Shown here: positions 55,041-64,000 of the stretch, piece after piece
How positions within the stretch are numbered: the stretch's first letter is position 1
How the letters are laid out: each line of letters begins with the position of its first letter
NCBI GenBank assembly: GCA_963576565.1
Contig: OY755038.1
Location: forward strand, 206,309,013 to 206,373,012
DNA: 64,000 nt
Direction: 5' to 3'
Origin: Aspidapion aeneum
Lineage: Eukaryota > Arthropoda > Insecta > Coleoptera > Brentidae
Translations under genes and position numbers: made by a program
The notes under the pieces: generated by a model
The model's input: the letters and a program-made list of their open reading frames with translations, nothing else
What the model was told of the DNA's origin: nothing
Databases searched by the model: none

Positions 55041-56170
55041 GAAAATTTGCCGGTCATAATATCAGACAGAAAGACGATCATTTTGGTTAACATGACATAA
55101 TTTTGGCCAGCTTTGAGTATACAATACCGCTATGTGCGTATGTACGTGTTTCCTGACCCCCCACTTCACTATAATTTTTTTACACATAGATATTTAAATG
55201 CTCAGTTAATAAATCTATTCTAACTTTAAATACTTCTTCGGATATCATTATCTGTTTATTTCAAAGAAATGTCCAACCCAGTGAGCCCTAATTCCCAAGG
55301 CAGATTAAAAGCCCGTCAAAAAAACTTTTTGGAAAATTTTTGATGATATAAAAAAGAGGGCCACTAGTGGGACCGAATAATTCTCTGAAGGGTTTATTAA
55401 CTCCCCGGAATCATATGGCCTATGTAGGCAATAAAGTTTGAAAATATTTTTTTTTAAATTAGATTTCAACATACACCATAAAAATAACAGGATATCATCA
55501 ATGCAGCAAAGTGCTTTATTTTCTAAAATACATGTGATGATGATAGTATATCAGAAACCTAGAGACTAAAGTTGTTTAAATTTACCCCTTTCAGTGGGGC
55601 TACAAGCTTTTCGCCACGGGATTAAGAGTGGCACTTTAGTCCCTGAGTGTTTTAGTTGGTCTCCTCATGATGATACAGATCTGCAGCTGCTGTCCAGAAG
55701 GGACAAAACTAAAACAAACAACAACTAATGGCAACAAAATTGACAAGAAAGTATAGTCTTTTTGCAATTTTATTTCTGCTCTTCAAGCTTTTTCGCAGGG
55801 ATATAAAGTGCACTTTTTATCTCTCATTTAAGGATAAAAGTTTCACTTTGCATCCCCGTAAAAAAGAGGCGAATTAGAGACAAAAAGAGATAAATTGTTA
55901 CAGGTCAAAAATTAAAAGTAAAACATGTTAAATAAATTAAATGTAAAAAAAAAGTTGATAAAGGCGAAAATTTAAATTCTACCCTAGGGATAAAAGTGTC
56001 TTTTTGTCCCTTGACGAGTTGTAGTTCTTTCACCAAAACCTTTTTGCAAATTTAGATATTTTGTTATTTTTAAATCATAAGTAATAATAATTAATCAATC
56101 ATATTAAATAGTAAAAATAATTTTAGGATATTTTGAACTTGTATGTTTGCAATTTAATAATTTTGGCACG
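55041..56170. other. Intergenic stretch with a repeated GGGATAAAAGTG motif
   Basis: GCCACGGGATTAAGAGTGGC (55,614), GGATATAAAGTGCACTTTTT with GATAAAAGTTTCACTTTGCATCCC-like sequence (55,798-55,852) and TAGGGATAAAAGTG (55,985) recur. A related block is at 6,718-6,770. No gene. Confidence 0.35.
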
Positions 56171-56174
56171 CATA

Positions 56175-56540
56175 GACCGAGACTGTTTGGCATATTAATT
56201 TACGATTAAGCAACGACGATCATTTCAGAAATAACTAGATATGAAAATACCAAAATTTATGCCTAACGTTATATTTTATAAAATCATAATGAATTATTCA
56301 TATCTTAATATACATTCATAATATACAGGGCGCACAGGATGTACACTCTACAGGGTGCGCCCAATTCGATGTTTTTTGGAGGTTTTTCTCAAAAAAGATG
56401 AGTGTCCATTTTTCCAAATTTTAGATTTTGATAAATTTGGATTTTCTGATCTTTATTCTGAGACTGTTTGTCATATTAATTTACGATTAAGCAATGCCGA
56501 TTATTTCCGAAATAACTAGATATGAAAATACTTAAATTTA
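56175..56540. repeat. ~285-bp direct repeat pair
   Basis: GAGACTGTTTGGCATATTAA (56,180) and GAGACTGTTTGTCATATTAA (56,460) begin two copies of a ~100-bp block that continues with ACTAGATATGAAAATAC and TCTAACGTTATA. Between them lies ACAGGGTGCGCCCAATTCGA (56,357), a Tc1-mariner-style MITE tip without visible partner. Confidence 0.7.
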
Positions 56541-57100
56541 TGTCTAACGTTATACAGGGTGTTCGGCACATGAACCGTCAAAATTTTTTGGGATATTGTT
56601 GGGGTCATTTGCTACCTTTTCAACCTTGAAACTTGGGTCCTAAGAGTCACGGCTAAAGACATCTGAACTTTTTTTTTTAAATTTCGAATTATCCAAAATC
56701 CTACCTTTAAACCCTCGTAAGCTTTTTATTAATGTCTGGAAAAGCACCATTTTTTGTTATAATTCTGTAATCTTATGCGCCTTTAACTAATTAATAGATT
56801 TGTTAAAATTGATGTACCAAAGGGACATACGAGGTTTTTTATTGAAGGACATTAGTGATTTTTTAAAGAAAAACAATTTCAAAATTAAAAATCAAAAAAA
56901 GTATTGACAAATGAGAACTTCATTTTCTTTTAAAAACTTCGTTAGTTGATTACCCTTCTAACGGTATGCTACACATTGATAAAAAAACAGTTCTGCTTTA
57001 AAATACGGATATTCCGCCAGAAGGGCGAGACTCGTTCGGAATTGGTAAGAAAACAATTTGATGTTTATGATCGTTTACCTACTTAAACTTTTAACAATAA

Positions 57101-57514
57101 TGTTACAAATTTAAGTTATTTAAATTTTATAATTGGAATTTATTTAGGTTTAGTGTAGTATTAGGTCGATTTATCTTAAGGTTGTATTCTTAGTCTAGGT
57201 TTTAGTTGCGTTGTCTGTGGTTTGCGGTCGCGGTAGTGCGGGAACTTTCCGGACGTCGAAGGCTGCCGGAAAGTTCGAGAGAGATGGACGATCCTATATA
57301 TAGAACCGGGGTCGCGCACCAGGCAGTCAGTCACAGATAACGTGCTGTGTGGTCGTGAGATTAACACGAAGTTAATAGACCGATTATAGTAGTGAATTAT
57401 TAGCAAGTTATTACTAAGTTTAAGTGCGTGTTTTTGTACATAATTTGTCGAAATAAATTGACGGATCGTTTTCAACAATTGCGAGTTTTAATTTGTCGTT
57501 GTGAACCCGTAACA
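57101..57514 (+). repeat. 5' LTR of the gypsy element, with promoter
   Basis: 414 bp. A TATA-like box CTATATATAG lies at 57,294-57,303 and an initiator-like TCAGT about 26-30 bp further on (57,326-57,335 area, GCAGTCAGTCACAG). A polyadenylation signal AATAAA lies at about 57,452. These set plausible U3, R and U5 boundaries. Compared with the 3' LTR it has AA for GG in the bases after the TATA box, T for A at 57,361 area and G for T near 57,463. Confidence 0.93.
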
Positions 57515-57516
57515 AT

Positions 57517-58047
57517 TGGTGTCAGAAGTGAGATTAAAAAAAATAAATAGTGCAAAGACTATCCTTACACAGTACCACCGGCTAGGACAATTAAAAAAAG
57601 AACAGTAAGTGATTTTGCCAGAATATTCGGAACTGAATAGTGCAAAGACTACCCTTACATATTACCACCGGATAGGACAATTGGACAGAAAAACAGTAAG
57701 TGATTTTTCTAGAATATTCGAAGAAGTTCGATATTGTTTTATTCAAAAATAGAAGAGATATACAAATACCGGTTTCGACAGTAGCTTAGTTATTTTAAAA
57801 GTAAGAATTAGAAATTATTTCTAGAATATTCCATCACTTTCTACGACGATCTATTCGAAAACCAGAAGAGATAATCAAAAAGTGACTTCTACATTTGCCT
57901 AGTAGCAGAAAGATTAGCATTTACCAGTATATTCCAGAACATTCCATTAGGTTCTATTTAAGAATTGGAAGAGATATTGAAAAACCGACTTCGACATTCG
58001 CTTTATAGCCCTAAAATAGACGTTTTAAGTGATTTATCAGGAAGTTG
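57517..58047 (+). promoter_or_regulatory. Gypsy leader: primer binding site and repeated leader motif
   Basis: The primer binding site begins TTGGTGTCAGAAGTGAGA just after the LTR. Two copies of a ~90-bp block (TAGTGCAAAGACTA.CCTTAC, TACCACCGG, AACAGTAAGTGATTTT, AGAATATTCG) start at about 57,549 and 57,639. Shorter AGAATATTCC pieces follow at 57,822 and 57,930. Repeats here may take part in packaging or translation control, which is an inference. Confidence 0.7.
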
Positions 58048-61000
58048 ATGCTTACTAGACAAGGATCGGCAAAGATGGAAGATCTAACTAAAATGATACA
58101 GGCTCTAGCAGCTCAAATGGCTCAAAATCAGAACGATATAAAACAGACCATGGGACAAAACCAGAATGACATGAGACAGACATTGGATAGCATGCAAGAA
58201 AACTTCGATCAGATAAAGAGCAACTCCGAACAGCTGAGAGAAGAGTTCAAGACTGCAACCGAAGATCTTAAGGAAGAAATAACCCAAAGAATGCATAGTG
58301 TAGAACAAAAGGTACAAAATAATTTGCAGAATGTAGAAGAAACGGTACAAAATGTTAAAGAGAAGGTACAAAATGTTGAAGAAAAGGTACAACATGTTGA
58401 AGAAAAAGTGCAGAACGAACTACAGAATATAAGGGAAGAAGTTTTTCAAACCATGGAAGAAAAATTCCAGGACGTGTCGAAACAGCTTATACAGCTTCAG
58501 AAAGAACAAAACAAAATAAAAGCTCAGGGATGTGTCGTGAATTCCAACCAGAACATTAAGCCTCCAAATTTTGACGGTACGTCCTCTTGGTCCACCTACA
58601 AACAACAATTTGAAGCTACCGCCGCTGCAAATGGTTGGGACGAGGACGAAAAAGCTAGAGCGTTCTTAGTAGCTCTACGGGAACCTGCACTCGGACTTTT
58701 ACGGTCCATTCCAGTCGAACAAAAACAGAATTATAACGCTTTAGTGGCAGCGCTAGAAAGAAGGTATGGAGACGAACACTTGCGAAGTTTACATTGGTCA
58801 GAATTAAATGTTCGTCAACAAAGAGCAGGGGAGTCATTACAAGAGTATGAAGCGGATATCAGGAGGCTGATGTACTTGGCTTACCCAGAAATGCCAGAAA
58901 ATTACAGAGATCCCTTCACGGTAGATCACTTTATTAACGGCTTGCGAGACACGGACTTAGCAAAATTACTACGTCGAGAACGCTTCCATAACAGCAGTGA
59001 AGTGTTGATTCGAGCCCTTGAAATTGAATCATCAAATAATATGTCCAGGCCAAAAGTAAGAGGTGTTTCAATTCAGGAGGGAGAAGAAATGAGCACTGGA
59101 GATGAGGTCAACTTAAAAACGCTAAACCAACTGTTTCAATCACTGATAGAGAAGATTGATTCTTTGAAAGAAAGTAGACGATCCCCTCCAAATGTAAAAT
59201 GTTTCAGATGCGGACGTACAGGGCATATTCAACGCGATTGTCGTGTCCAAATGAGGTCTCGCTCACCATCTAGTGGGACAGAGTACCGAAGAAGAGATCA
59301 GAAAAAACTAAAACTAGTCAACGCAGAGGGGCGGGTGTTGGCTAATGGGAATTTAGCCCCCAAAATTTACTCTATCAAGAGCTTAAAACATACTGCTGAC
59401 AGTCTTAACATCGACGGACTTATTAATGGAAGAAAAGTTAATATAACAGTAGACACTGGTGCTGCCATATCATTGCTTAAGTTCAAAATTGCAACGAGAT
59501 ATAAAATTCGACCAACAGAAAAGAAAATAACACTTAAGACTGTGACTGGAGAATCCGCCGACGTGTTGGGGCAGACAGACATAGACCTACAGCTGGGGAG
59601 GTTGAAGATTCGTCACTCGGTATTAGTTGCAGACATAGAAGACGAATTTATTTTGGGAATGGACCTGATAAGTAAACATGGATTTGCGTTTGATAATAAA
59701 CTTAATACCCTAAGATTTGGGAACGAAGAGTTCATTTTGTCAAATAGTCACATCAATAAAGAACCAATAAAGGTGGTGGCAGTATGCACAACAAGACTAG
59801 TCGGTAACAGTGAGACCATAATTTTTGGGAGGCTAGAAAGTAAAACATCAAGCTGCGTCGGACTCATAAGCCAACAAAACACACCCAACACCTACCTCGT
59901 TGCAAAATCACTAGTTAAAACCGATAAAGACATCCCGATTAGAGTCGCCAATATTTTCCCAAATAGTGTCAAAATTAATAAGGGGGAGGTGGTAGCATTA
60001 TTTGAACCAGTACAGAAAGTAACAAGATGTGAAGAGCCAACTTCCGAGGATACAAGCAAGTTACCAATGGAGGTACTTCAGCAATTTGAGTCAACTTGGC
60101 AACATCTCACTCCAGAAGAATATAGTAAAGCGAGAGAGTTTATAGAAGAACAAAGTAATATCTTCGAAACTAGGAGTAGTTCGGGACGCACAAACCTTAT
60201 TCAACATGCTATCAACACTGGCGATGCCCAACCGATAAGACAACCCCCAAGAAGACTACCAATGGCCAAGCAAGAAGAAGTTCACAATCTCATTAATAAA
60301 ATGCTCAGCGACGGTGTTATTGAAGAGTCATCAAGTCCTTGGTCATCTCCTGTGGTGTTGGTCACTAAAAAGGATGGAAGTACTAGATTTTGTGTCGACT
60401 ACAGGAAACTTAACGATGTGACCAAGAAAGATAGTTACCCACTGCCAAGAATAGACGACACATTAACAACGTTGGCAGGATCATATTGGTTTTCTACTCT
60501 TGACCTGAAAAGTGGGTATTGGCAAGTAGGAATCTTTGAAAGAGATAAAGAGAAGACTGCATTCTCTGCTGGAAGTGGACTTTATCAGTTTAATGTGATG
60601 CCATTTGGCCTGTGCAATGCCCCAGCTACATTTGAAAGACTAATGGAAGTCGTTCTACGAGGCCTTACTTGGAAAACCTGCCTGGTCTATTTGGATGATG
60701 TCATAGTAATGTGGAAATCATTTCAAGAACATCTAGATAATTTACGAGAAGTATTCTCAAGAATCAGGAACGCAAATCTTAAATTAAACTCAAAGAAATG
60801 TTTTCTGTTCCAAGAAAAAGTTGAGTTCCTGGGTCACGTCGTTTCCCGAGAAGGCATCCATACCGACGAAAAGAAGCTACAAGCAATAAAAGAATGGCCT
60901 CAACCTCGTGACAAACATGAATTGAGAAGCTTTTTGGGTCTGTGTACATACTACAGACGATTTGTAGAAGGATTCGCCAAAATAGCGTCTCCGTTACATA

Positions 61001-62892
61001 GACTTACAGAAGATAAAGCTTCTTACAAATGGAATACCGAATGTGACCAGGCATTTAGAAGACTAAAAGCAGCATTATGTTCTAGTCCGATTCTTGCATA
61101 TCCCATTCCAAAAGGAAAATTCATATTAGATACTGATGCGAGCAACGATGGCATAGGAGCAGTACTCTCCCAAGTACAAGATGGAGAAGAACGGGTCATC
61201 GAATTTTTCAGCAAGAAGCTATCCAAACCAGAGAGAAATTATTGTGTTACTAGAAAGGAGCTCCTAGCCATAGTTAAATCCGTAGATCACTTTCACAAAT
61301 ATCTCTACGGACAAGAGTTTCTGATTAGAACGCATCATGCTGCGTTACAGTGGCTCATGAAAATGAAACAACCTGAGGGGCAAGTCGCGAGATGGATAGA
61401 AAAGCTACAACAATACCATTATCAAATTAAGCACCGAGCAGGAAGGGTGCATAATAATGCAGATGCATTGTCCAGAAGACCTTGCCCCGAGGATTGTAAA
61501 CATTGCAGGAAAATTGACCAGAAAGAAGGAATTACCTACGTGCGCCAGATAAAGTTAGAACCAGATGAAGAATGGATGTCGGCTTCGATTAGAACCACAC
61601 AACTTAACGACAAAGATGTAGGACCTATCTTGCGATTGAAAGAAGAGAACAAGCCACGACCATCATGGCAAGATATCGCAAACCAAGGGGTGATATTCAA
61701 ATCACTGTGGGCACAATGGGATTCACTGATAGTAGAAGAAAACATCCTTAAACGTGCCTGGGAAAGTGCCGATGGCCTTACTGTGATTAATCAAGTAGTG
61801 GTTCCTAGGAGCATGGTAGACAATATAATGGCCGAATGCCATGGTGGAAAATCAGGCGCGCACCTAGGCATAAATAAAACCATGGACAAAATTCGAAACC
61901 GATTTTATTGGGTCAATTACTTTCAAGATGTGAAAAACTGGTGCCGCCGATGTTCGACTTGTGCAGCCAGCCAAGGTCCCAAAACAAGGTCCAGAGGTCA
62001 AATGAAACAATATAACGTAGGTCTGCCATTCGAACGCCTTGCTATTGATGTGGCCGGACCATTTCCAGAAACTAAAAAAGGCAACAAATACATCCTTGTT
62101 GTCATGGATTATTTTAGCAAATGGCCAGAAGTTTTTGCTTTGCCTAACCAAGAGGCCGCTACAGTTGCAGAAGTTCTGGTAAATGATGTTTTCAGCCGAT
62201 TTGGCATTCCTTTGGAACTACATTCAGATCAAGGAAGAAACTTTGAATCAAAGCTCATCCAGAATCTCTGTGACCTTTTAGGAATACATAAAACACGGAC
62301 TACTGCTTTGCATCCGCAGTCAGATGGCATGGTTGAAAGATTTAATAAAACAATAGAGGAACATCTTTGCAAAGTTGTTGATGAGCACCAAACAGATTGG
62401 GACCAATATATTCCATTGTTTTTGATGGCCTATAGAACTGCCATTCACAATACGACAGGAGCTACTCCATCTAGTATCCTGTTTGGTAGAGAACTGCGTT
62501 TACCATGTGATATCATGTTTGGTTCACCTGAAGAAGCACACTTAGAGGTTAATGACTATGTCGAACGTTTAAGGCAAAAGCTGCACGATATCCATGAAGT
62601 GGTTAGAGAGCGAATAGAAATAGCCAGTGACCGCATGAAAGCGAAATATGACCTGAAAGCAAACTCTTCAGGGTTCAAAGAGAATGATCAAGTCTGGCTA
62701 TACAATCCTCAACGCAAGAAAGGAAGATCACCTAAGTTGACACCACCATGGGAAGGGCCTTATAAAGTTGTTAAGAGAATTAATGATGTAGTCTACCGAA
62801 TCCAGAGAAGCCCGAAGTCCAAGATGAAAGTTGTTCATCTAGACAGACTAAAACCTTACCTGGGAAATGTTGATCGAGACGATCAAACCTGA
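58048..62892 (+). CDS. Gag-Pol polyprotein of the Ty3/gypsy element
   Basis: A single 1,614-codon frame. I chose the ATG at 58,048; the codon before it is TTG. Order along the protein: a long coiled coil with NVEEKVQ-type heptads (about 10-165) and a Gag capsid region (about 170-330, RESLQEYEADIRRL-like stretch). A CCHC zinc knuckle follows (CFRCGRTGHIQRDC, 385-398) and an aspartic protease (VDTGAAISLL, Asp 469). RT has the YLDD box at 881-884 and RNase H has DTDAS at 1028. The integrase has a zinc finger (His 1265, HLGINKT, CRRCSTC near 1299) and a D,D35E core (Asp 1334, Asp 1394, Glu 1430). A GPY/F-type module (EGPYKVVKR, about 1568) follows. No chromodomain is visible. Gag and Pol are fused without frameshift. 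No stop or missing catalytic residue was seen, so it may be functional. Confidence 0.96.
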   Translation: MLTRQGSAKMEDLTKMIQALAAQMAQNQNDIKQTMGQNQNDMRQTLDSMQENFDQIKSNSEQLREEFKTATEDLKEEITQRMHSVEQKVQNNLQNVEETVQNVKEKVQNVEEKVQHVEEKVQNELQNIREEVFQTMEEKFQDVSKQLIQLQKEQNKIKAQGCVVNSNQNIKPPNFDGTSSWSTYKQQFEATAAANGWDEDEKARAFLVALREPALGLLRSIPVEQKQNYNALVAALERRYGDEHLRSLHWSELNVRQQRAGESLQEYEADIRRLMYLAYPEMPENYRDPFTVDHFINGLRDTDLAKLLRRERFHNSSEVLIRALEIESSNNMSRPKVRGVSIQEGEEMSTGDEVNLKTLNQLFQSLIEKIDSLKESRRSPPNVKCFRCGRTGHIQRDCRVQMRSRSPSSGTEYRRRDQKKLKLVNAEGRVLANGNLAPKIYSIKSLKHTADSLNIDGLINGRKVNITVDTGAAISLLKFKIATRYKIRPTEKKITLKTVTGESADVLGQTDIDLQLGRLKIRHSVLVADIEDEFILGMDLISKHGFAFDNKLNTLRFGNEEFILSNSHINKEPIKVVAVCTTRLVGNSETIIFGRLESKTSSCVGLISQQNTPNTYLVAKSLVKTDKDIPIRVANIFPNSVKINKGEVVALFEPVQKVTRCEEPTSEDTSKLPMEVLQQFESTWQHLTPEEYSKAREFIEEQSNIFETRSSSGRTNLIQHAINTGDAQPIRQPPRRLPMAKQEEVHNLINKMLSDGVIEESSSPWSSPVVLVTKKDGSTRFCVDYRKLNDVTKKDSYPLPRIDDTLTTLAGSYWFSTLDLKSGYWQVGIFERDKEKTAFSAGSGLYQFNVMPFGLCNAPATFERLMEVVLRGLTWKTCLVYLDDVIVMWKSFQEHLDNLREVFSRIRNANLKLNSKKCFLFQEKVEFLGHVVSREGIHTDEKKLQAIKEWPQPRDKHELRSFLGLCTYYRRFVEGFAKIASPLHRLTEDKASYKWNTECDQAFRRLKAALCSSPILAYPIPKGKFILDTDASNDGIGAVLSQVQDGEERVIEFFSKKLSKPERNYCVTRKELLAIVKSVDHFHKYLYGQEFLIRTHHAALQWLMKMKQPEGQVARWIEKLQQYHYQIKHRAGRVHNNADALSRRPCPEDCKHCRKIDQKEGITYVRQIKLEPDEEWMSASIRTTQLNDKDVGPILRLKEENKPRPSWQDIANQGVIFKSLWAQWDSLIVEENILKRAWESADGLTVINQVVVPRSMVDNIMAECHGGKSGAHLGINKTMDKIRNRFYWVNYFQDVKNWCRRCSTCAASQGPKTRSRGQMKQYNVGLPFERLAIDVAGPFPETKKGNKYILVVMDYFSKWPEVFALPNQEAATVAEVLVNDVFSRFGIPLELHSDQGRNFESKLIQNLCDLLGIHKTRTTALHPQSDGMVERFNKTIEEHLCKVVDEHQTDWDQYIPLFLMAYRTAIHNTTGATPSSILFGRELRLPCDIMFGSPEEAHLEVNDYVERLRQKLHDIHEVVRERIEIASDRMKAKYDLKANSSGFKENDQVWLYNPQRKKGRSPKLTPPWEGPYKVVKRINDVVYRIQRSPKSKMKVVHLDRLKPYLGNVDRDDQT

Positions 62893-62904
62893 AGAGGAGG
62901 ATAG

Positions 62905-63318
62905 TGTTACAAATTTAAGTTATTTAAATTTTATAATTGGAATTTATTTAGGTTTAGTGTAGTATTAGGTCGATTTATCTTAAGGTTGTATTCTTAGTCT
63001 AGGTTTTAGTTGCGTTGTCTGTGGTTTGCGGTCGCGGTAGTGCGGGAACTTTCCGGACGTCGAAGGCTGCCGGAAAGTTCGAGAGAGATGGACGATCCTA
63101 TATATAGGGCCGGGGTCGCGCACCAGGCAGTCAGTCACAGATAACGTGCTGTGTGGTCGTGAGATAAACACGAAGTTAATAGACCGATTATAGTAGTGAA
63201 TTATTAGCAAGTTATTACTAAGTTTAAGTGCGTGTTTTTGTACATAATTTGTCGAAATAAATTGACGTATCGTTTTCAACAATTGCGAGTTTTAATTTGT
63301 CGTTGTGAACCCGTAACA
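62905..63318 (+). repeat. 3' LTR of the gypsy element
   Basis: 414 bp, identical in length to the 5' LTR and differing at four positions. The polypurine tract ends directly at its TG. AATAAA near 63,256 would serve as polyadenylation signal. Immediately after it come ATAA and the right arm of the palindromic MITE. Confidence 0.95.
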
Positions 63319-63805
63319 ATAATGTATTGTGTTCTTTATTTATAAATTTTGCTCGAAACGATCATAACAATCAAATTGTTTTTCTTATCAAGTCCGAACG
63401 ATTATTGCCCGTCTCACGGAATATCCGTATTTTAAAGCAGAACTGTTTTTCTAATCAATGTGTAGCATACCGTTAGAAAGGTAATCAACTAGAGAAGTTT
63501 TTAAAAGAAAATGAAGTTCTCAAGTGTCGATACTTTTTTTAATTTTTTTGGTACATAAATTTTAAAAATCCATTAATTAATTGAAGTAGCATAAGATTAC
63601 AGAATTATAAAAAAAATGGTGCTTTTCCAGACATTAATAAAAAGCTTACGAGGGTTTAAAGGAGGGATTTTGGGTAATTTGAGAAAAAAAATTAAAAAAT
63701 TTATATCTCTTTAGTCGTGACTCTAAGGACCCAAGTTCCAAGGTTGAAAAGGTAGCAAATGACCCCAACAATATCCCAAAAAATTCATGTGCCGAACACC
63801 CTGTA

Positions 63806-64000
63806 TTTTATAAAAATCATAATGAATTAATTTCTTAATATACCTTTATAATGTATTTCTAGCCGAGATAGGTAAAAACAAGTAGACATGAAGAGCTTGC
63901 GGGAAATAAAATCATAAGAGTCAATTTTTTTCAAATTTTCGATTTTGATAAATTTGGATTCTCTGATCTTTATTATACCTATTATAAATGAAAATATTTG
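63806..64000. other. Flank similar to the 56.2-56.5 kb repeat block
   Basis: GATTTTGATAAATTTGGATT followed by CTCTGATCTTTATTA at 63,942 matches 56,426-56,458, so the sequence around the MITE belongs to the same local repeat. No gene. Confidence 0.45.

Larger units (their letters stand above)
57101..63318 (+). mobile_element. Complete Ty3/gypsy LTR retrotransposon (6.2 kb)
   Basis: Two 414-bp LTRs begin TGTTAC and end GTAACA. The 4-bp target duplication ATAA lies at 57,097-57,100 and 63,319-63,322. A primer-binding region starts TGGTGTCAGAAGTG two bases after the left LTR. A polypurine tract (GAAGAGGAGGATAG, 62,891-62,904) abuts the right LTR. One Gag-Pol frame fills the interior and there is no env-like frame after it. 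The LTRs differ at four of 414 positions (about 1%), so insertion was recent. All hallmarks of a potentially mobile copy are present. Confidence 0.97.
56555..63803. mobile_element. Palindromic MITE (CAGGGTGTTCGGCACATGAA ends) split by a gypsy retrotransposon
   Basis: The left end at 56,555 and right end at 63,803 are inverted copies, with TA duplications at 56,553-56,554 and 63,804-63,805. The arms (56,555-57,100 and about 63,323-63,803) mirror each other along their whole length: GACCCCAACAATATCCC, GGTGCTTTTCCAGACATTAA, AAGCTTACGAGGGTTTAAAG and GGAATATCCGTATTTTAAAG. The retrotransposon sits near the centre, in the loop. Without it the MITE would be about 1.03 kb. Confidence 0.88.

Noticed and set aside
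57176..57478. 100-codon minus-strand frame in each LTR (second at 62,980-63,282)
   Set aside because: It is duplicated only because the LTR is duplicated. It overlaps promoter and R/U5 signals on the other strand and has no known domain.
58105..58395. Minus-strand frames opposite Gag-Pol (also 59,367, 61,023, 61,864)
   Set aside because: Shadows of the intact plus-strand polyprotein; the coiled-coil repeats explain the low-complexity one.
62893..62904. Possible env gene between Pol and the 3' LTR
   Set aside because: Only 12 bases separate the Gag-Pol stop from the 3' LTR, and they are polypurine tract, so there is no room for an env-like frame.

Overview
The window looks like repeat-rich intergenic DNA from an insect, probably a beetle, although the sequence does not fix the genus. 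It is AT-rich. It is packed with mariner, RTE, CR1/Jockey, Penelope-like, Ty3/gypsy, Helentron-like and foldback elements and with TTAGG-like repeats. I found no host gene that I can name, no rRNA or tRNA gene and no CRISPR array. The only intact long gene is the Gag-Pol of a young LTR retrotransposon near the right end.

Layout. 1-5,390: a 15-bp minisatellite, two TA-flanked MITEs, a GC-rich 17-bp array, a minus-strand CR1/Jockey-like LINE tail and a ~140-bp satellite. 5,391-9,180: a mariner split by a 2.9-kb DNA element with a 9-bp target duplication. 9,515-13,545: a MITE, the first of six pieces of a Helentron-like (HINE-like) family, a duplicated GC-rich foldback element, and an RTE LINE broken by another HINE-like copy. 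14,430-16,190: a decayed tandem array whose minus strand reads as repeated protein-like modules. 15,499-17,358: Harbinger-like and hairpin MITEs. 17,960-19,620: a minus-strand LINE. 20,575-24,640: short tandem repeats and a LINE split by a HINE-like copy. 25,123-31,085: a palindromic foldback, a ~330-bp satellite with a higher-order pattern, and a 452-bp duplication that carries an unrecognised open frame. 31,666-38,590: a hAT MITE, a LINE scrap, another HINE-like copy, telomere-like G-rich repeats and a complete GC-rich foldback. 39,205-50,060: three copies of a second mariner family, a miniature gypsy element with an inverted LTR piece, and a Gypsy-RT/LINE-RNase H junction. 50,570-55,040: a Penelope-like element interrupted by a Jockey LINE, then a second RTE copy. 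56,555-63,803: a palindromic MITE split by a complete Ty3/gypsy element.

Working parts. Only the gypsy element at 57,101-63,318 looks able to move: its two 414-bp LTRs differ at four positions, and PBS, PPT and all Gag-Pol motifs are present. The rest is decayed or non-autonomous. Nested insertions with readable target duplications let much of the order of events be reconstructed. The least explained items are the degenerate array at 14.4-16.2 kb, the 9-bp-TSD element at 5.7-8.6 kb, the variable internal repeats of the HINE-like family and the duplicated frame at 30.2-31.1 kb. I do not see a new enzymatic or defence system here.
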